Shown one piece after another: positions 8,100 through 17,379 of a stretch of DNA of 64,000 nucleotides. Under the pieces are notes generated by a model. The model was not told where the DNA came from and did no database searches. It was given only the letters and a program-made list of their open reading frames with translations. The DNA comes from JAPOUP01 sp965203605 (lineage in GTDB: Bacteria > Pseudomonadota > Alphaproteobacteria > Rhodobacterales > Rhodobacteraceae). Within the stretch, counting starts at the first letter, position 1. Each line of letters begins with the position of its first letter. The stretch spans positions 3,224,001 to 3,288,000 of the forward strand of contig OZ241902.1 in the NCBI GenBank assembly GCA_965203605.1. The letters run 5' to 3'. The position numbers and the translations under genes were made by a program.

Positions 8100-9122
8100 C
8101 TATCCTCCCTTGAGCACGTCCCGCCCAAGCAGTTCAGCGACCTGCACGGCATTCAGCGCCGCACCCTTGCGCAGGTTGTCGCTTACGCACCAGAGGTTCA
8201 GGCCATTCTCAATTGTCGAATCCTGTCGGATTCGCGAGATGAAGGTCGCGAATTCGCCAACGCATTCAACCGGCGTGACGTAGCCACCCTCCTCCCGCTT
8301 GTCGATGACCAGCAAACCGGGTGCGTTGCGTAGGATGTCCCGGGCCTCGTCCTCGTCGAGGAAGTCCTCGAACTCGATGTTGAGCGCCTCGGAATGACCG
8401 ACAAAGACCGGCACCCGGACGCAGGTGGCGGTCAACCTGATAGAGGGATCGAGAATCTTCTTGGTCTCGGCGACCATCTTCCATTCCTCTTTTGTCGAGC
8501 CGTCCTCCATGAAGACGTCTATATGCGGGATGACGTTGAAGGCGATCCGCTTCTGGAACTTCCTGGGTTCCCTTTCCTGACCGGGAACATAGAGTCCCTT
8601 GGTCTGATCCCAGAGTTCGTCCATCCCTTCCTTGCCCGCACCTGACACTGACTGGTATGTCGACACGACAACCCGCCGGATTCTGGCCCGGTCGTGCAGC
8701 GGCTTGAGCGCCACGACCATCTGTGCAGTGGAACAGTTTGGATTCGCGATGATTCCCTTGCCCGAGCAGCCGTGGATGGCACCGGGATTGACCTCGGGTA
8801 CGATCAGCGGAACAGCGGGATCCTGACGGTATAGCGAGCTGTTGTCGATCACAATGCAGCCTGCCCGGGCGGCGCGTGGTGCATATTTCCTGGTTGCGTC
8901 GGCACCGATGGCGAAGAGCGCGACATCCCAGCCGGAGAAGTCAAACGTGTCCAGATCCCCGGTTTTCACGGTTTGGTCTCCGAAACCGACTTCGGTGCCG
9001 AGAGAGCCGCGGGACGCAAGCGCGGCGATTTCCGACACGGGGAATTGCCGTTCGGAAAGTATGTTGAGCATTTCGCGGCCCACATTACCCGTGGCACCAG
9101 CGACTGCGACCCTGTAAGCCAT
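8100..9122 (-). CDS. asd: Aspartate-semialdehyde dehydrogenase
   Basis: A 340-residue enzyme that reduces aspartyl phosphate to aspartate semialdehyde with NADPH, at the branch to lysine/diaminopimelate, threonine and methionine. Features seen: the N-terminal nucleotide-binding loop G-A-T-G-N-V-G (9-15), the catalytic Cys130 in N-P-N-C-S-T-A-Q, and the G-H-S-E-A-L-N-I-E segment with the expected active-site His. Length is normal. A small stem (TGGGC/GCCCA near 8078-8091) lies between it and the convergent SRPBCC gene but is weak as a terminator. Confidence 0.96.
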   Translation of the reverse strand: MAYRVAVAGATGNVGREMLNILSERQFPVSEIAALASRGSLGTEVGFGDQTVKTGDLDTFDFSGWDVALFAIGADATRKYAPRAARAGCIVIDNSSLYRQDPAVPLIVPEVNPGAIHGCSGKGIIANPNCSTAQMVVALKPLHDRARIRRVVVSTYQSVSGAGKEGMDELWDQTKGLYVPGQEREPRKFQKRIAFNVIPHIDVFMEDGSTKEEWKMVAETKKILDPSIRLTATCVRVPVFVGHSEALNIEFEDFLDEDEARDILRNAPGLLVIDKREEGGYVTPVECVGEFATFISRIRQDSTIENGLNLWCVSDNLRKGAALNAVQVAELLGRDVLKGG

Positions 9123-9500
9123 GGCAGGACCCCTCTTTGCGGACGCAGCCTGATAGCGCAGGCTACGTGGTACGGAAAGAGTTTTCTGGGCATTATATGC
9201 TGGCTAGCCCCCGTTACTCGATAGCCCCACCACCGTTTCCAGCGGATTTCCGCCGGTTGCATGGTTTCGCCGCCAGATATTCCGGAATCGTGCTTAGCGG
9301 AATTCCGGTCGGTTCCGCAGCATCCACCTTCTTCCGCTGATACGACGGATCCACTGGCCTCACCATGTGCCTTCTGCCATGTCTTCGGTCCCGTTGCCTA
9401 GCATCTGGGTCCTGCGGCCATCGGCTTCGTTGGGCAGCGTTTGACTTCCTTCCTGTTCCTGACGAAGCTTCACCCGCAGCCACATCGGGACGGACCGACC
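9123..9500. other. Intergenic region, no gene seen
   Basis: This 378-base region between the divergent asd and lipoprotein genes should hold both promoters. I see no convincing paired -35/-10 boxes, no RNA gene and no coding frame with family resemblance. Confidence 0.6.
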
Positions 9501-10877
9501 ATGCGCTTGATTTTCTTCGCCACTTTCATGCTGACGCTAGCCGCCTGTGGTGGGGGCGGCGGCCAACAAACTCCGGAACTGCTGGGGGATTCGCCGCCGA
9601 CAACTCCAGCCGACCCGCCACGGAACGAACCGGTCCGACCAAGTCAACCGGAGACCCATATCGGCGCGAGCCTTCGGGAAGACAGCTCAAGCTGGTCCTC
9701 GCAGCTCAATCCCAAAGGTCTGCCGCCGCATGGTCGGGATGGGCTGCGGGTGGAATGGGCGAAAGGCCAAGTGGCGGATGTTCGCTTCGAGTTTGCCCCT
9801 TACCTGAGCGATATTCTCGAGCCTCGCTGGAGATTCGACAGAAGCGCCCGAAACCGCCTGTTTGCGGCTGAGCTGGTGTTGTGGAAACTGACAGCACAGG
9901 CCTACATGCAATGGACCCGTCATCTGGACTACGATCCCGGTGCCGTGCGGGTGGTGGTCGGCGACCCGAGAGTGGATCTAACTGGCCACTGCGGCGAAGT
10001 CGCATGCTATGAGCCAGAAAGCGACAGGGTGGTCCTTGTCTCCAGTTGGGTCAAGAAAAATTACTTTGGTCTCCATTCCGGATCCTTGACCTTGACCCAC
10101 GCTGCTATCAGCGAGCTCTTTCATGTGCTGACCCACGAGGCGGGTCATCAGTTCCATTATGAGAATCACGACGGAACGACGAAAGGTTGTACTGGACCCG
10201 ACGATCATTGCCATGCGCCCGATGGTTCGGGCAGCGTGATGAGTTATGACCGCAACCCCCGATCCAACGTCACGGCGGAGGATATCCATCGCATCCCGAA
10301 CGCGACCTGGAACGGCAATGACGTCAGCCGCTACACGCTCTCGATGTCCGCCGATGCGCCCGCCTTGATCGACGGCTGGGGCGTCTGGATCGACCACCGT
10401 TTCAGGGTCAACGGTAACCGGCATGGCGGAAACCTGTCCATCACCGACGGGATCACCGGAACCGGATGGGTCCGCGGAATGCCGTCAACGGACGTTTCCC
10501 TCACGGGCACGGCCACATGGAGCGGTGAAGACAATTTCCTCGGTGTCGCTCTCGATCCGGACTACCTTGGGGCGGTGCTCCGGGCGGATGCGAACCTGCG
10601 CTACACGTTTGGCGACCGTCCGAACCTGAACCTGAGGGTCAGCGACTTCGAGGCCCATTATGGGGCCGATGGTGTCGCAGCATGGTATGACCGCAGCTTT
10701 ACGGATGGGTGGGACTTCAGCTACAGCATGGACTGCACGTCCGGCGGCTGCTCGGGCGACGATGCCGAGGCGAAGTGGTATGCCGACGGCACGGGCGATC
10801 CCTCCGGCTGGGTGGGTGGCGTCGTGAACGACCGGAATAACGCCTATACGGGATCCTTCGTCGCGGAGAGGGACTGA
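9501..10877 (+). CDS. Lipoprotein with metzincin-like zinc site and TbpB-like C-terminal domain
   Basis: A 458-residue predicted lipoprotein: lipobox L-T-L-A-A-C with Cys16, then a Gly run and Pro-rich linker. Residues 212-223 read H-E-A-G-H-Q-F-H-Y-E-N-H, a zinc-protease motif. A Met-turn-like S-V-M-S-Y follows at 245-249, as in metzincins, but the third His is offset by one from HExxHxxGxxH. Cysteines in C-G-E-V-A-C and C-x(6)-C-H may form disulfides. The C-terminal ~150 residues (W-S-G-E-D-N-F-L-G, L-R-Y-T-F-G-D-R-P-N-L-N-L, ending Y-T-G-S-F-V-A-E-R-D) resemble the beta-barrel of transferrin-binding-like lipoproteins. ATG 9501 is chosen because it begins the signal peptide. Both domain calls are by motif only. 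Confidence 0.75.
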   Translation: MRLIFFATFMLTLAACGGGGGQQTPELLGDSPPTTPADPPRNEPVRPSQPETHIGASLREDSSSWSSQLNPKGLPPHGRDGLRVEWAKGQVADVRFEFAPYLSDILEPRWRFDRSARNRLFAAELVLWKLTAQAYMQWTRHLDYDPGAVRVVVGDPRVDLTGHCGEVACYEPESDRVVLVSSWVKKNYFGLHSGSLTLTHAAISELFHVLTHEAGHQFHYENHDGTTKGCTGPDDHCHAPDGSGSVMSYDRNPRSNVTAEDIHRIPNATWNGNDVSRYTLSMSADAPALIDGWGVWIDHRFRVNGNRHGGNLSITDGITGTGWVRGMPSTDVSLTGTATWSGEDNFLGVALDPDYLGAVLRADANLRYTFGDRPNLNLRVSDFEAHYGADGVAAWYDRSFTDGWDFSYSMDCTSGGCSGDDAEAKWYADGTGDPSGWVGGVVNDRNNAYTGSFVAERD

Positions 10878-11010
10878 ACCCCATGGCCAAGGGGCCTGGC
10901 GGTCAGTAGTGCCGATGAAGGGACGGGCGGCCAGACCTCTTGGCCACACTTCGGAGCGGATGTGAGAACGTATCTACCCTTTTCTTGGCTAGGCGGAGAA
11001 AGGTTTTGGA

Positions 11011-12207
11011 ATGGGATTGAAGCCGCTGCGTGGAATTAAGGTTCTTGATCTGACAAACGTTCTGGCTGGCCCGTTCTGCTGCCACCAGCTGGCTCATCTT
11101 GGTGCCGACGTGATCAAGATCGAGGCTCCCGAACGTGGTGATCTGGCCCGACAGCTTGGTGCTGACGCAGACCTGAATGCACGGCACATGGGCGTTTCAT
11201 TCCTGGCGCAGAACGCGGGGAAGCGTTCGGTGACGCTCAACCTGAAGGCCAGGGAGGGCATCAAGCTGCTCAAACGTCTTGTACGGGGCGCCGATGTGCT
11301 TGTTGAGAATTTCCGTCCCGGAGTGATGGACCGGCTCGGTGCGGGATGGAATGATCTAAAGGTCGAGAATCCGGAACTGATCTACGCAGCGATATCAGGG
11401 TTCGGTCAGGATGGACCCTGGAGGACGAGGCCAGCCTACGACCAGATAATCCAAGGCGTCTCCGGAATGATGTCGGTCACAGGAACCAAGGAGTCCGGAC
11501 CTCTGCGTGTGGGATACCCGATCGGCGATACCGTCGGTGGACTCACCGCTGCAATGGCCATCTGTGCGGCGCTCAACGGGCCGGAAAGGGGCGCGTTCAT
11601 CGACGTGTCGATGCTGGCCGCGTCATTGGCGACAATGGGCTGGGTGGTTTCCAATCAGCTGATTGCTGGCGTTGAACCTGGAAGACACGGAAACGAAAAC
11701 GTCACGTCAGCTCCTTCAGGCGCGTTTCAGGCCGCCGATGGGCTGATCAACATTGCGGCGAACAGGGACGGGCAATGGGAGCTGCTGGCAAGGTATCTGG
11801 GGAGGGAGGATCTGCTTGAACGCCCTGAATTCGCCACTCGCGAGGATCGAAAGGAGAACCGACACCAGCTTCGGGCCGAACTTGAGGCGGAATTGGTGCG
11901 GCACCCGGTGGAGCATTGGGTTGACGGTCTCAACGGTATCGGTGTGCCGGCGGGCGCAGTCTTGGAGGTCCCGGAGATTCTAGCGCACCCGGTAATGGAC
12001 GCAAGCGGGACTCTTGGTAACTTCGAGAATGTTGACGGAGTCGGGCGGGACGTATCGGTCGTGCGGACCGGTATCAGGATCAACGGCGAACCGCTGTCGG
12101 TGAGTCTTCCTCCACCTGTCCTTGGTCAAGATACAGACACAGTCCTTTCCGGACTGGGGCTGTCAAAGGCGGAGATCGACCGACTTCGGGCCGATGGAGT
12201 GATCTAG
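11011..12207 (+). CDS. Class III CoA-transferase (CaiB/BaiF family)
   Basis: A 398-residue family III acyl-CoA transferase, moving CoA between carboxylic acids through an aspartyl intermediate. The family hallmarks are V-L-D-L-T-x-V-L-A-G-P, G-A-D-V-I-K-I-E-x-P-x-x-G-D, the N-L-K-x-x-E-G segment, and P-A-Y-D-Q with the probable nucleophile Asp144. The substrate is not evident. It is upstream of a tripartite tricarboxylate transporter and an AtuA-type gene in the same orientation, so it probably activates the imported carboxylate. The 303-base gap to tctC suggests a separate promoter there. Confidence 0.9.
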   Translation: MGLKPLRGIKVLDLTNVLAGPFCCHQLAHLGADVIKIEAPERGDLARQLGADADLNARHMGVSFLAQNAGKRSVTLNLKAREGIKLLKRLVRGADVLVENFRPGVMDRLGAGWNDLKVENPELIYAAISGFGQDGPWRTRPAYDQIIQGVSGMMSVTGTKESGPLRVGYPIGDTVGGLTAAMAICAALNGPERGAFIDVSMLAASLATMGWVVSNQLIAGVEPGRHGNENVTSAPSGAFQAADGLINIAANRDGQWELLARYLGREDLLERPEFATREDRKENRHQLRAELEAELVRHPVEHWVDGLNGIGVPAGAVLEVPEILAHPVMDASGTLGNFENVDGVGRDVSVVRTGIRINGEPLSVSLPPPVLGQDTDTVLSGLGLSKAEIDRLRADGVI

Positions 12208-12510
12208 CGCCTGTTTGTTTGGGGCGGGTTGGGACTTCGCCCGATTCATGGAGGAACTGCCGACGCGGCGAACGCAGACGGACCTTGTTCAAGCCAATTT
12301 GGACGAGGATGGTGTTCCGTTGCCGGTGCGGTTGATCGATCAGCCAGAATCCCCATTGTGTTCAGCAGGGCGGAACCGCATAGCCAAGGCACTTTTCGCA
12401 TGTGGCCGGTTGCTGTTGGGGTTGTCGCGAGTCATAAGCGACATCAAGGGCAGGTTGACTGTATGTGCACCTGCTCGTTGAATGCCATTCAAATGATTGG
12501 GAGGAACCTT
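12208..12510. other. Intergenic region upstream of tctC, no gene seen
   Basis: These 303 bases separate the CoA-transferase from the transporter. A frame open into tctC runs through here but lacks family resemblance and would destroy the TctC signal peptide. The only clear element is GGGAGG at 12499-12504, the tctC ribosome-binding site. Confidence 0.55.
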
Positions 12511-13473
12511 ATGAAAGTATCGATTCGTGCGCTGGGTCTTGGCGCATTCCTGATAGGAGCCGCAGGTGCTGTTTCGGCTACCGAGTGTATCGCCCCCGCC
12601 AACCCAGGAGGTGGCTGGGATTTCACCTGTCGTCAGATCGGCAAGATCCTGCATGAGATCGGGGCCGTGGACAGTCCGGTCCAGGTGACCAACATGGCCG
12701 GCGGCGGCGGCGGGCTGGCCTATAGCCACGTGGTGAACGAACGCAATGATGATCCTGATCTGATCGTTGCCGCGTCTTCGGCCACCGCGACGCGCCTTGC
12801 ACAGAATGCCTACGCCGGCATGACAGCCGATCAGGTGCGGTTCGTGGGCGCCATCGGTATCGATCCCGGCGTGATTGCCGTTGCCGCTGACAGTCCGTTC
12901 ATGTCGCTCAAGGATCTCGTGGACGCTACCGTTGCCGACCCCGCTTCGGTTGCCTTCGCTGGCGGTTCCGCAACCGGTGGATTCGACCATCTCAAGCCTC
13001 TGATGATTCTCCGGGAGGGTGGGCTGACTGACATCACAACAGTCAAGTACATCGGTGTCGATGGTGGCGCGGACGCCATCACCCAGACGATCGGTGGCTT
13101 CACGCAGGCGATGACAGGTGATATCTCCGAGATCGTTGGTTTCCTGAAGTCGGGCGAAGTCCGTGCCCTTGCTGTTCTTACCGAGGAGCGTGTTCCGGGA
13201 TTCGAGGACATTCCAACGGCTAGGGAGCAGGGCTATGATGTCGTTGCCGGTAACTGGCGGGGGCTCTATGTTCCGAAGGGCATCAGCGACGAGCGCTTCC
13301 AGGAATGGGCGGACAAGCTGGGTCAGGTTGCGGGTAGCGACCAGTGGATGGAAGCCATGGCGGCGAATGGTCTCGCGCCTTTCACCATGGTCGGCAATGA
13401 CTTTCAGGGCTATATCGATGGCCTGATTGCCGACATCAACCAGATGTCAAAGGACATTGGGGTTATCCAGTAA
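12511..13473 (+). CDS. Tripartite tricarboxylate transporter substrate-binding protein (TctC)
   Basis: A 320-residue periplasmic binding protein of the TctC/Bug family. A signal peptide (K-V-S-I-R-A-L-G-L then hydrophobic residues, cleavage near V-S-A) leads into the family start I-A-P-A-N-P-G-G-G-W-D, where the carboxylate pincers bind substrate. Further family signs are N-M-A-G-G-G-G-G, G-V-D-G-G-A-D-A and V-A-G-N-W-R-G-L-Y-V-P. ATG 12511 is preferred for its GGGAGG site and signal peptide. The stop overlaps the TctB start by one base. Bug proteins bind diverse carboxylates, so the ligand is unknown. Confidence 0.92.
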   Translation: MKVSIRALGLGAFLIGAAGAVSATECIAPANPGGGWDFTCRQIGKILHEIGAVDSPVQVTNMAGGGGGLAYSHVVNERNDDPDLIVAASSATATRLAQNAYAGMTADQVRFVGAIGIDPGVIAVAADSPFMSLKDLVDATVADPASVAFAGGSATGGFDHLKPLMILREGGLTDITTVKYIGVDGGADAITQTIGGFTQAMTGDISEIVGFLKSGEVRALAVLTEERVPGFEDIPTAREQGYDVVAGNWRGLYVPKGISDERFQEWADKLGQVAGSDQWMEAMAANGLAPFTMVGNDFQGYIDGLIADINQMSKDIGVIQ

Positions 13474-13913
13474 TGGTATCGGACCGGATTTTCGGTCTGG
13501 TCACAGTGATCGTGGCGCTCGGGTACGTCCTGAGCGCCACCGAGATTCAAACGAGCTTTCTATCCGATCCTGTTGGGCCACGGACGTTTCCCTACATGAT
13601 CGGCGGCGTGATGGCCCTGTGCGGTCTTGCGGTGATGGTGCGACCTGACCCTGACCCTGAATGGCCAGGACTGCGCACCTTTGGCGCACTGCTGCTGACT
13701 GTCGCCGCATTGGTGGCCTATGCCTATCTCCTGAAGCCTTTGGGATTCCTGATTCCAACGGCGCTTGCGGCGGGGTTCCTGAGTTATCAGATGTCCCCGC
13801 GACCGGTTCAGGCCATCGCCACGGGCCTGGTTCTGTCGGTCGGACTGTTTCTCCTGTTCAAGTATGCGCTTGGGCTTGGCCTGTTCGCGGTTCCCAAAGC
13901 CTGGTTGGGGTAG
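13473..13913 (+). CDS. Tripartite tricarboxylate transporter small membrane subunit (TctB)
   Basis: A 146-residue protein with four predicted membrane helices, including L-L-T-V-A-A-L-V-A-Y-A-Y and L-V-L-S-V-G-L-F-L-L-F. Length, topology and position between TctC and TctA match the small TctB subunit, whose sequence is poorly conserved. Its ATG shares the last base of the tctC stop codon (TAATG), and tctA follows after three bases, indicating a coupled operon. It works with TctA in ion-driven uptake of the substrate delivered by TctC. Confidence 0.88.
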   Translation: MVSDRIFGLVTVIVALGYVLSATEIQTSFLSDPVGPRTFPYMIGGVMALCGLAVMVRPDPDPEWPGLRTFGALLLTVAALVAYAYLLKPLGFLIPTALAAGFLSYQMSPRPVQAIATGLVLSVGLFLLFKYALGLGLFAVPKAWLG

Positions 13914-13916
13914 GCC

Positions 13917-15422
13917 ATGGAGGTCTTCGCAAATCTGGCGCTGGGATTCGGCATTGCCTTATCGCCCTATACGTTGATGCTGGCGGTGATCGGCTGTGTT
14001 CTTGGAACCATCATAGGTGCGCTGCCGGGACTTGGGCCGTCAAACGGTGTGGCGATCCTTATCCCAATAACCTTTACCCTTGGGCTCGATGCCACGAGTG
14101 CTCTTGTCTTGATGACGGCGGTGTATTTCGGCGCGATGTATGGAGGGCGAATCTCGTCGATCCTCCTCAACATTCCAGGGGATGAACCTGCGCTGATGAC
14201 GACGTTGGATGGCTATCCGATGGCGAAGCAGGGCCGGGCCGGGGACGCGTTGGTACTGTCCGGCGTGGCATCATTCGTAGGTGCATTGCTGGCGACGATT
14301 GGATTGATGTTCCTGGCTCCCCTGTTGTCCCGGGTCGCGTATCAGTTCGGTCCCGCCGAGTACTTCGCGCTTTATCTTCTCGCATTCTGCACGCTTGGTG
14401 GTCTCGCGTCGAGCAATCAGGCAAAGGCGGCGATCGCCTCCTGCATTGGGCTGGGAATCGCCATGATCGGGCTTGACAACACATCGGGCATGCCGCGGCT
14501 CACGTTTGGACACCTGCATCTGATGGATGGCGTGGACTTTCTGGTTGCTATCGTCGGGCTGTTCGCCGTGGCTGAGGTCTTTTTCTTCATCGAGAGTCAC
14601 GGCAGGAGCACATCAATTGGCGTGAAGCTGGAGCGGGTCACCGTTCCAGTTAGGGATATCGTCGCCAGCGGATGGACCATGCTTCGTGCGTCCGGGGTTG
14701 GGTTCATCGCCGGAGTGCTTCCGGGAGCAGGCGCATCATTGGGTTCGTTCCTGGCCTATATGAGCGAGAAGACCATTGCCGGTGAAAAAGGCGGCTTCGG
14801 AACAGGCGCACCACGCGGCGTCGCTGCACCAGAAGCCGGTAACAATGCCGCTGCAGGCGGAGCGCTGGTTCCAATGTTGACATTGGGAGTCCCGGGATCA
14901 GGTACCACCGCCGTATTGCTGGCACTGTTGCTTACATTGAACATAACGCCAGGACCTACTTTATTCACTGATCGCCCGGAAGTGGTCTGGGGATTGATCG
15001 CGTCCCTACTTATCGCGAACTTCGTGCTGCTTCTGCTGAATGTTCCCTTGGTGCGCATGTTTGTGCGCGTGCTGCAGGTTCCGCCCTGGGTATTGCTGCC
15101 GGGGGTCATGATGGTCTCCTTCGTGGGCATTTACTCGTTGTCCGGAAGTTATTTCGACCTGCTGTTGATGGTGGGGTTTGGCGTTCTTGGCTATCTGCTG
15201 AGAAAGCTGGGTGTGCCGACGGTGCCGATCATTCTTGGCATCCTGCTGGGTAACCATATGGAGGACAGCCTGCGCCGAGCGATGGTCCTGTCGGACGGTG
15301 ACTGGACGTTCCTGTTCTCGTCGCCCATCGCAATCGGACTCTGGTTGGCCGCCATTGCCGGTTTCATTGCGCCAATGTTCCTGCGTCCGCTGCTACGTCG
15401 ACCACGCGGCGACACGGGTTGA
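13917..15422 (+). CDS. Tripartite tricarboxylate transporter large membrane subunit (TctA)
   Basis: A 501-residue membrane transporter with about 11-12 hydrophobic segments. The TctA signatures are present: G-A-L-P-G-L-G-P-S-N-G (residues 38-48), Y-G-G-R-I-S-S-I-L-L-N-I-P-G, and the second repeat G-V-L-P-G-A-G-A and E-A-G-N-N-A-A-A-G-G-A-L-V-P-M. The last stop overlaps the ATG of the AtuA-type gene (TGATG). Together with TctB and TctC it forms a secondary, binding-protein-dependent carboxylate importer. Confidence 0.95.
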   Translation: MEVFANLALGFGIALSPYTLMLAVIGCVLGTIIGALPGLGPSNGVAILIPITFTLGLDATSALVLMTAVYFGAMYGGRISSILLNIPGDEPALMTTLDGYPMAKQGRAGDALVLSGVASFVGALLATIGLMFLAPLLSRVAYQFGPAEYFALYLLAFCTLGGLASSNQAKAAIASCIGLGIAMIGLDNTSGMPRLTFGHLHLMDGVDFLVAIVGLFAVAEVFFFIESHGRSTSIGVKLERVTVPVRDIVASGWTMLRASGVGFIAGVLPGAGASLGSFLAYMSEKTIAGEKGGFGTGAPRGVAAPEAGNNAAAGGALVPMLTLGVPGSGTTAVLLALLLTLNITPGPTLFTDRPEVVWGLIASLLIANFVLLLLNVPLVRMFVRVLQVPPWVLLPGVMMVSFVGIYSLSGSYFDLLLMVGFGVLGYLLRKLGVPTVPIILGILLGNHMEDSLRRAMVLSDGDWTFLFSSPIAIGLWLAAIAGFIAPMFLRPLLRRPRGDTG

Positions 15423-16777
15423 TGGTCCGGGTCCTCATCCCTTCAGGTGCCCTTGGGCTTGGTTACGACCGGGCGGCGCTGGATCGGGGAATTGCAGCCG
15501 AACCCGACATAATCGCAATCGACGGTGGCTCCACCGATAGCGGGCCGTCCTATCTCGGGCGTGGTGTCAGCAAGTATTCGCGCGCAACGACGAAGTCGGA
15601 GTGGGCAGGTCTTGTCGAGGCGCGCGCTGTAGCCGACGTTCCGTTGGTGATCGGAACTGCTGGCACCTGTGGAGCCGACAGCGCTGTCGACTGGCTTGTT
15701 GGGATAACGGAAGAGATTCTTGCGGAAACAGGCCGGAGCGCGAAGGTTGCGGTGCTGAAGTCCGGCCTGAGCGCAGCGATTGTTCAGGAGGCGCTCAGAT
15801 CCAGGCGGTTGGCGCCGCTTCATCCCGCGCCGGAAATCGACGAAGAAATCATTGGTTCCTGCGGAAACATCGTGGCTTTGGCGGGAGCTGAACAGATCAA
15901 CGCGGCGCTGGATACCGGTGCGGACATTGTCATTGCCGGGCGAACCACCGATACGGCGACCATCGCGGCGCTGCCGCTGGCGCGGGGATGTCATCCGGGC
16001 GGTTCCTGGCACGGGGCCAAGATCGGGGAGTGCGGGGCGCTATGTGCGACCAATCCCCAGTCGGGCGTGATCCTGCTTGAATTTGACGACGAGGGATTCA
16101 CCGTCTCGCCGCTCGCGGAAAACGCATGTGCCACTCCTCACACGGTTTCCGCTCACATGCTCTATGAGAATTCCGATCCATTCATTCTCCACGAGCCTGG
16201 AGGACACCTTGATGTAACCGATGCATGCTACAAATCGCTTGATGGCACGCACGTGCGGGTGACAGGGTCAAAATGGGTCCCCTCCGATGAGTATAGGGTG
16301 AAGTTGGAAGGCGCACGGCGGGTTGGGTATCAGTGCGTTCTGCTGACGCTGCTGCGGGACCGGCGCTACGTCGAAAATGCTGAAGCCTGGTGTTCTGGAA
16401 TTCTCTCCCTGTGCAGGGCGCAGGTGGAAGAGCGGCTTGGAGTTCAACCAGGGGAGTATGACATCGAACTTAGGATCATTGGCAGGAATGCAACACTTGG
16501 GGCCTTGGAAAATCGGTTGAATGGCGCGGTGGAGCTGGGGGTGCTTGGGATCGTAACCGCCCCAACGTCGACCGCCGTTGAGGAAATCGGCAAGATGCTC
16601 AATCCCTATCTGTTGCACCACCCCCTTACCATTGGCGAGGAGCAGCCGACGTTCGCGTTTCCGTTTTCGCCAGCAGAAATCCAGCGTGGGGAAGTGTTTG
16701 AGTTCTGCCTGAACCATGTCATGACATTGGATGATCCGATGGACGCGTTCCGTCTGGAGGTCCGCGAAATTGGTTGA
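15422..16777 (+). CDS. AtuA-type acyclic terpene utilisation family protein (DUF1446)
   Basis: A 451-residue protein of the DUF1446/AtuA family. Seen are the N-terminal G-G-S-T-D-S-G-P-S-Y-L-G, the V-I-G-T-A-G-T-C-G-A-D and I-V-I-A-G-R-T-T-D-T-A segments, and the H-L-D-V-T-D-A-C-Y region, all typical of the family. AtuA is required for citronellol/geraniol catabolism in pseudomonads, but most homologues are uncharacterised. Start ATG 15422 overlaps the tctA stop; TTG 15419 is an alternative. Coupling to TctCBA, a CoA-transferase and DUF4387 suggests carboxylate catabolism rather than terpene use, by inference from neighbours. Confidence 0.87.
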   Translation: MVRVLIPSGALGLGYDRAALDRGIAAEPDIIAIDGGSTDSGPSYLGRGVSKYSRATTKSEWAGLVEARAVADVPLVIGTAGTCGADSAVDWLVGITEEILAETGRSAKVAVLKSGLSAAIVQEALRSRRLAPLHPAPEIDEEIIGSCGNIVALAGAEQINAALDTGADIVIAGRTTDTATIAALPLARGCHPGGSWHGAKIGECGALCATNPQSGVILLEFDDEGFTVSPLAENACATPHTVSAHMLYENSDPFILHEPGGHLDVTDACYKSLDGTHVRVTGSKWVPSDEYRVKLEGARRVGYQCVLLTLLRDRRYVENAEAWCSGILSLCRAQVEERLGVQPGEYDIELRIIGRNATLGALENRLNGAVELGVLGIVTAPTSTAVEEIGKMLNPYLLHHPLTIGEEQPTFAFPFSPAEIQRGEVFEFCLNHVMTLDDPMDAFRLEVREIG

Positions 16778-17072
16778 ACTCGGTCAGATTGTCGAGAAGG
16801 TGCGAAGCAAGAATGCAGGTCCATTCTGGCTTACCATCGATATATTCTGTGGCCGGACCGAGATTTTCGAGCGCGTCAGTCAAGGAGTCTCGACAGAACG
16901 TCTGGCGAAACTGTTTGATATGGATCCCGTCGAGATGAAGCGGTTTGATATCCCATCGCTGAACGTTGTTAAATTCTCGCTGCCACGGCCTGTGGTACAG
17001 GGAACCGCCGCGGACCGGGACATGCACGGGGCATCATATGCGGCGCTTGTCGCTGAGTTGGGATTGAACTGA
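16770..17072 (+). CDS. DUF4387 domain protein (AtuA partner)
   Basis: A 100-residue protein matching DUF4387: V-R-S-K-N-A-G-P-F-W-L-T-I-D-I-F, then S-L-P-R-P-V-V-Q-G-T-A-A-D-R-D-M-H-G-A. This family is usually encoded directly behind an AtuA-type gene, as here, and is probably its partner subunit. No ATG is available at the right place. TTG 16770 is chosen because GGAGG (16756-16760) precedes it at 9 bases and the frame overlaps the previous stop by eight bases. Function unknown. Confidence 0.85.
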   Translation: MVELGQIVEKVRSKNAGPFWLTIDIFCGRTEIFERVSQGVSTERLAKLFDMDPVEMKRFDIPSLNVVKFSLPRPVVQGTAADRDMHGASYAALVAELGLN

Positions 17073-17379
17073 AACACGAAAGAAGGCCGAGCCGCTCGGG
17101 TGGATGCCTTTCGACCATTCTGCCCCTTCCGTTACGTTCAGGGGACTTCTTGGGTATGCGTTCGCCAATGCAGCTGACCGTCCCCTGTGACGGCTGTAGA
17201 AGCCTCACGGAAGGAGCCGCAGGATGGGAAAGGGAGCGATCCTGACAGCTGCGTCGCTTGCCGCCGAAATCCCGCCTTTCTTCGTACCCATCGACAGGGC
17301 CACGTACTTGAATCGGCCAGTTGAGAACAGCCAACGCGGCCACGGGGAGTTTCTGGAATTAGGGCTCATTCACTTCACA
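17073..17379. other. Region between DUF4387 and the insertion sequence
   Basis: No coding frame or RNA gene was recognised in these 307 bases. The last four (CACA, 17376-17379) are the left copy of the target duplication of the adjacent insertion sequence. Confidence 0.55.

Noticed and set aside
12229..12510. Longer start for TctC
   Set aside because: It would place about 90 unrelated residues before a well-formed signal peptide, and GGGAGG supports ATG 12511.
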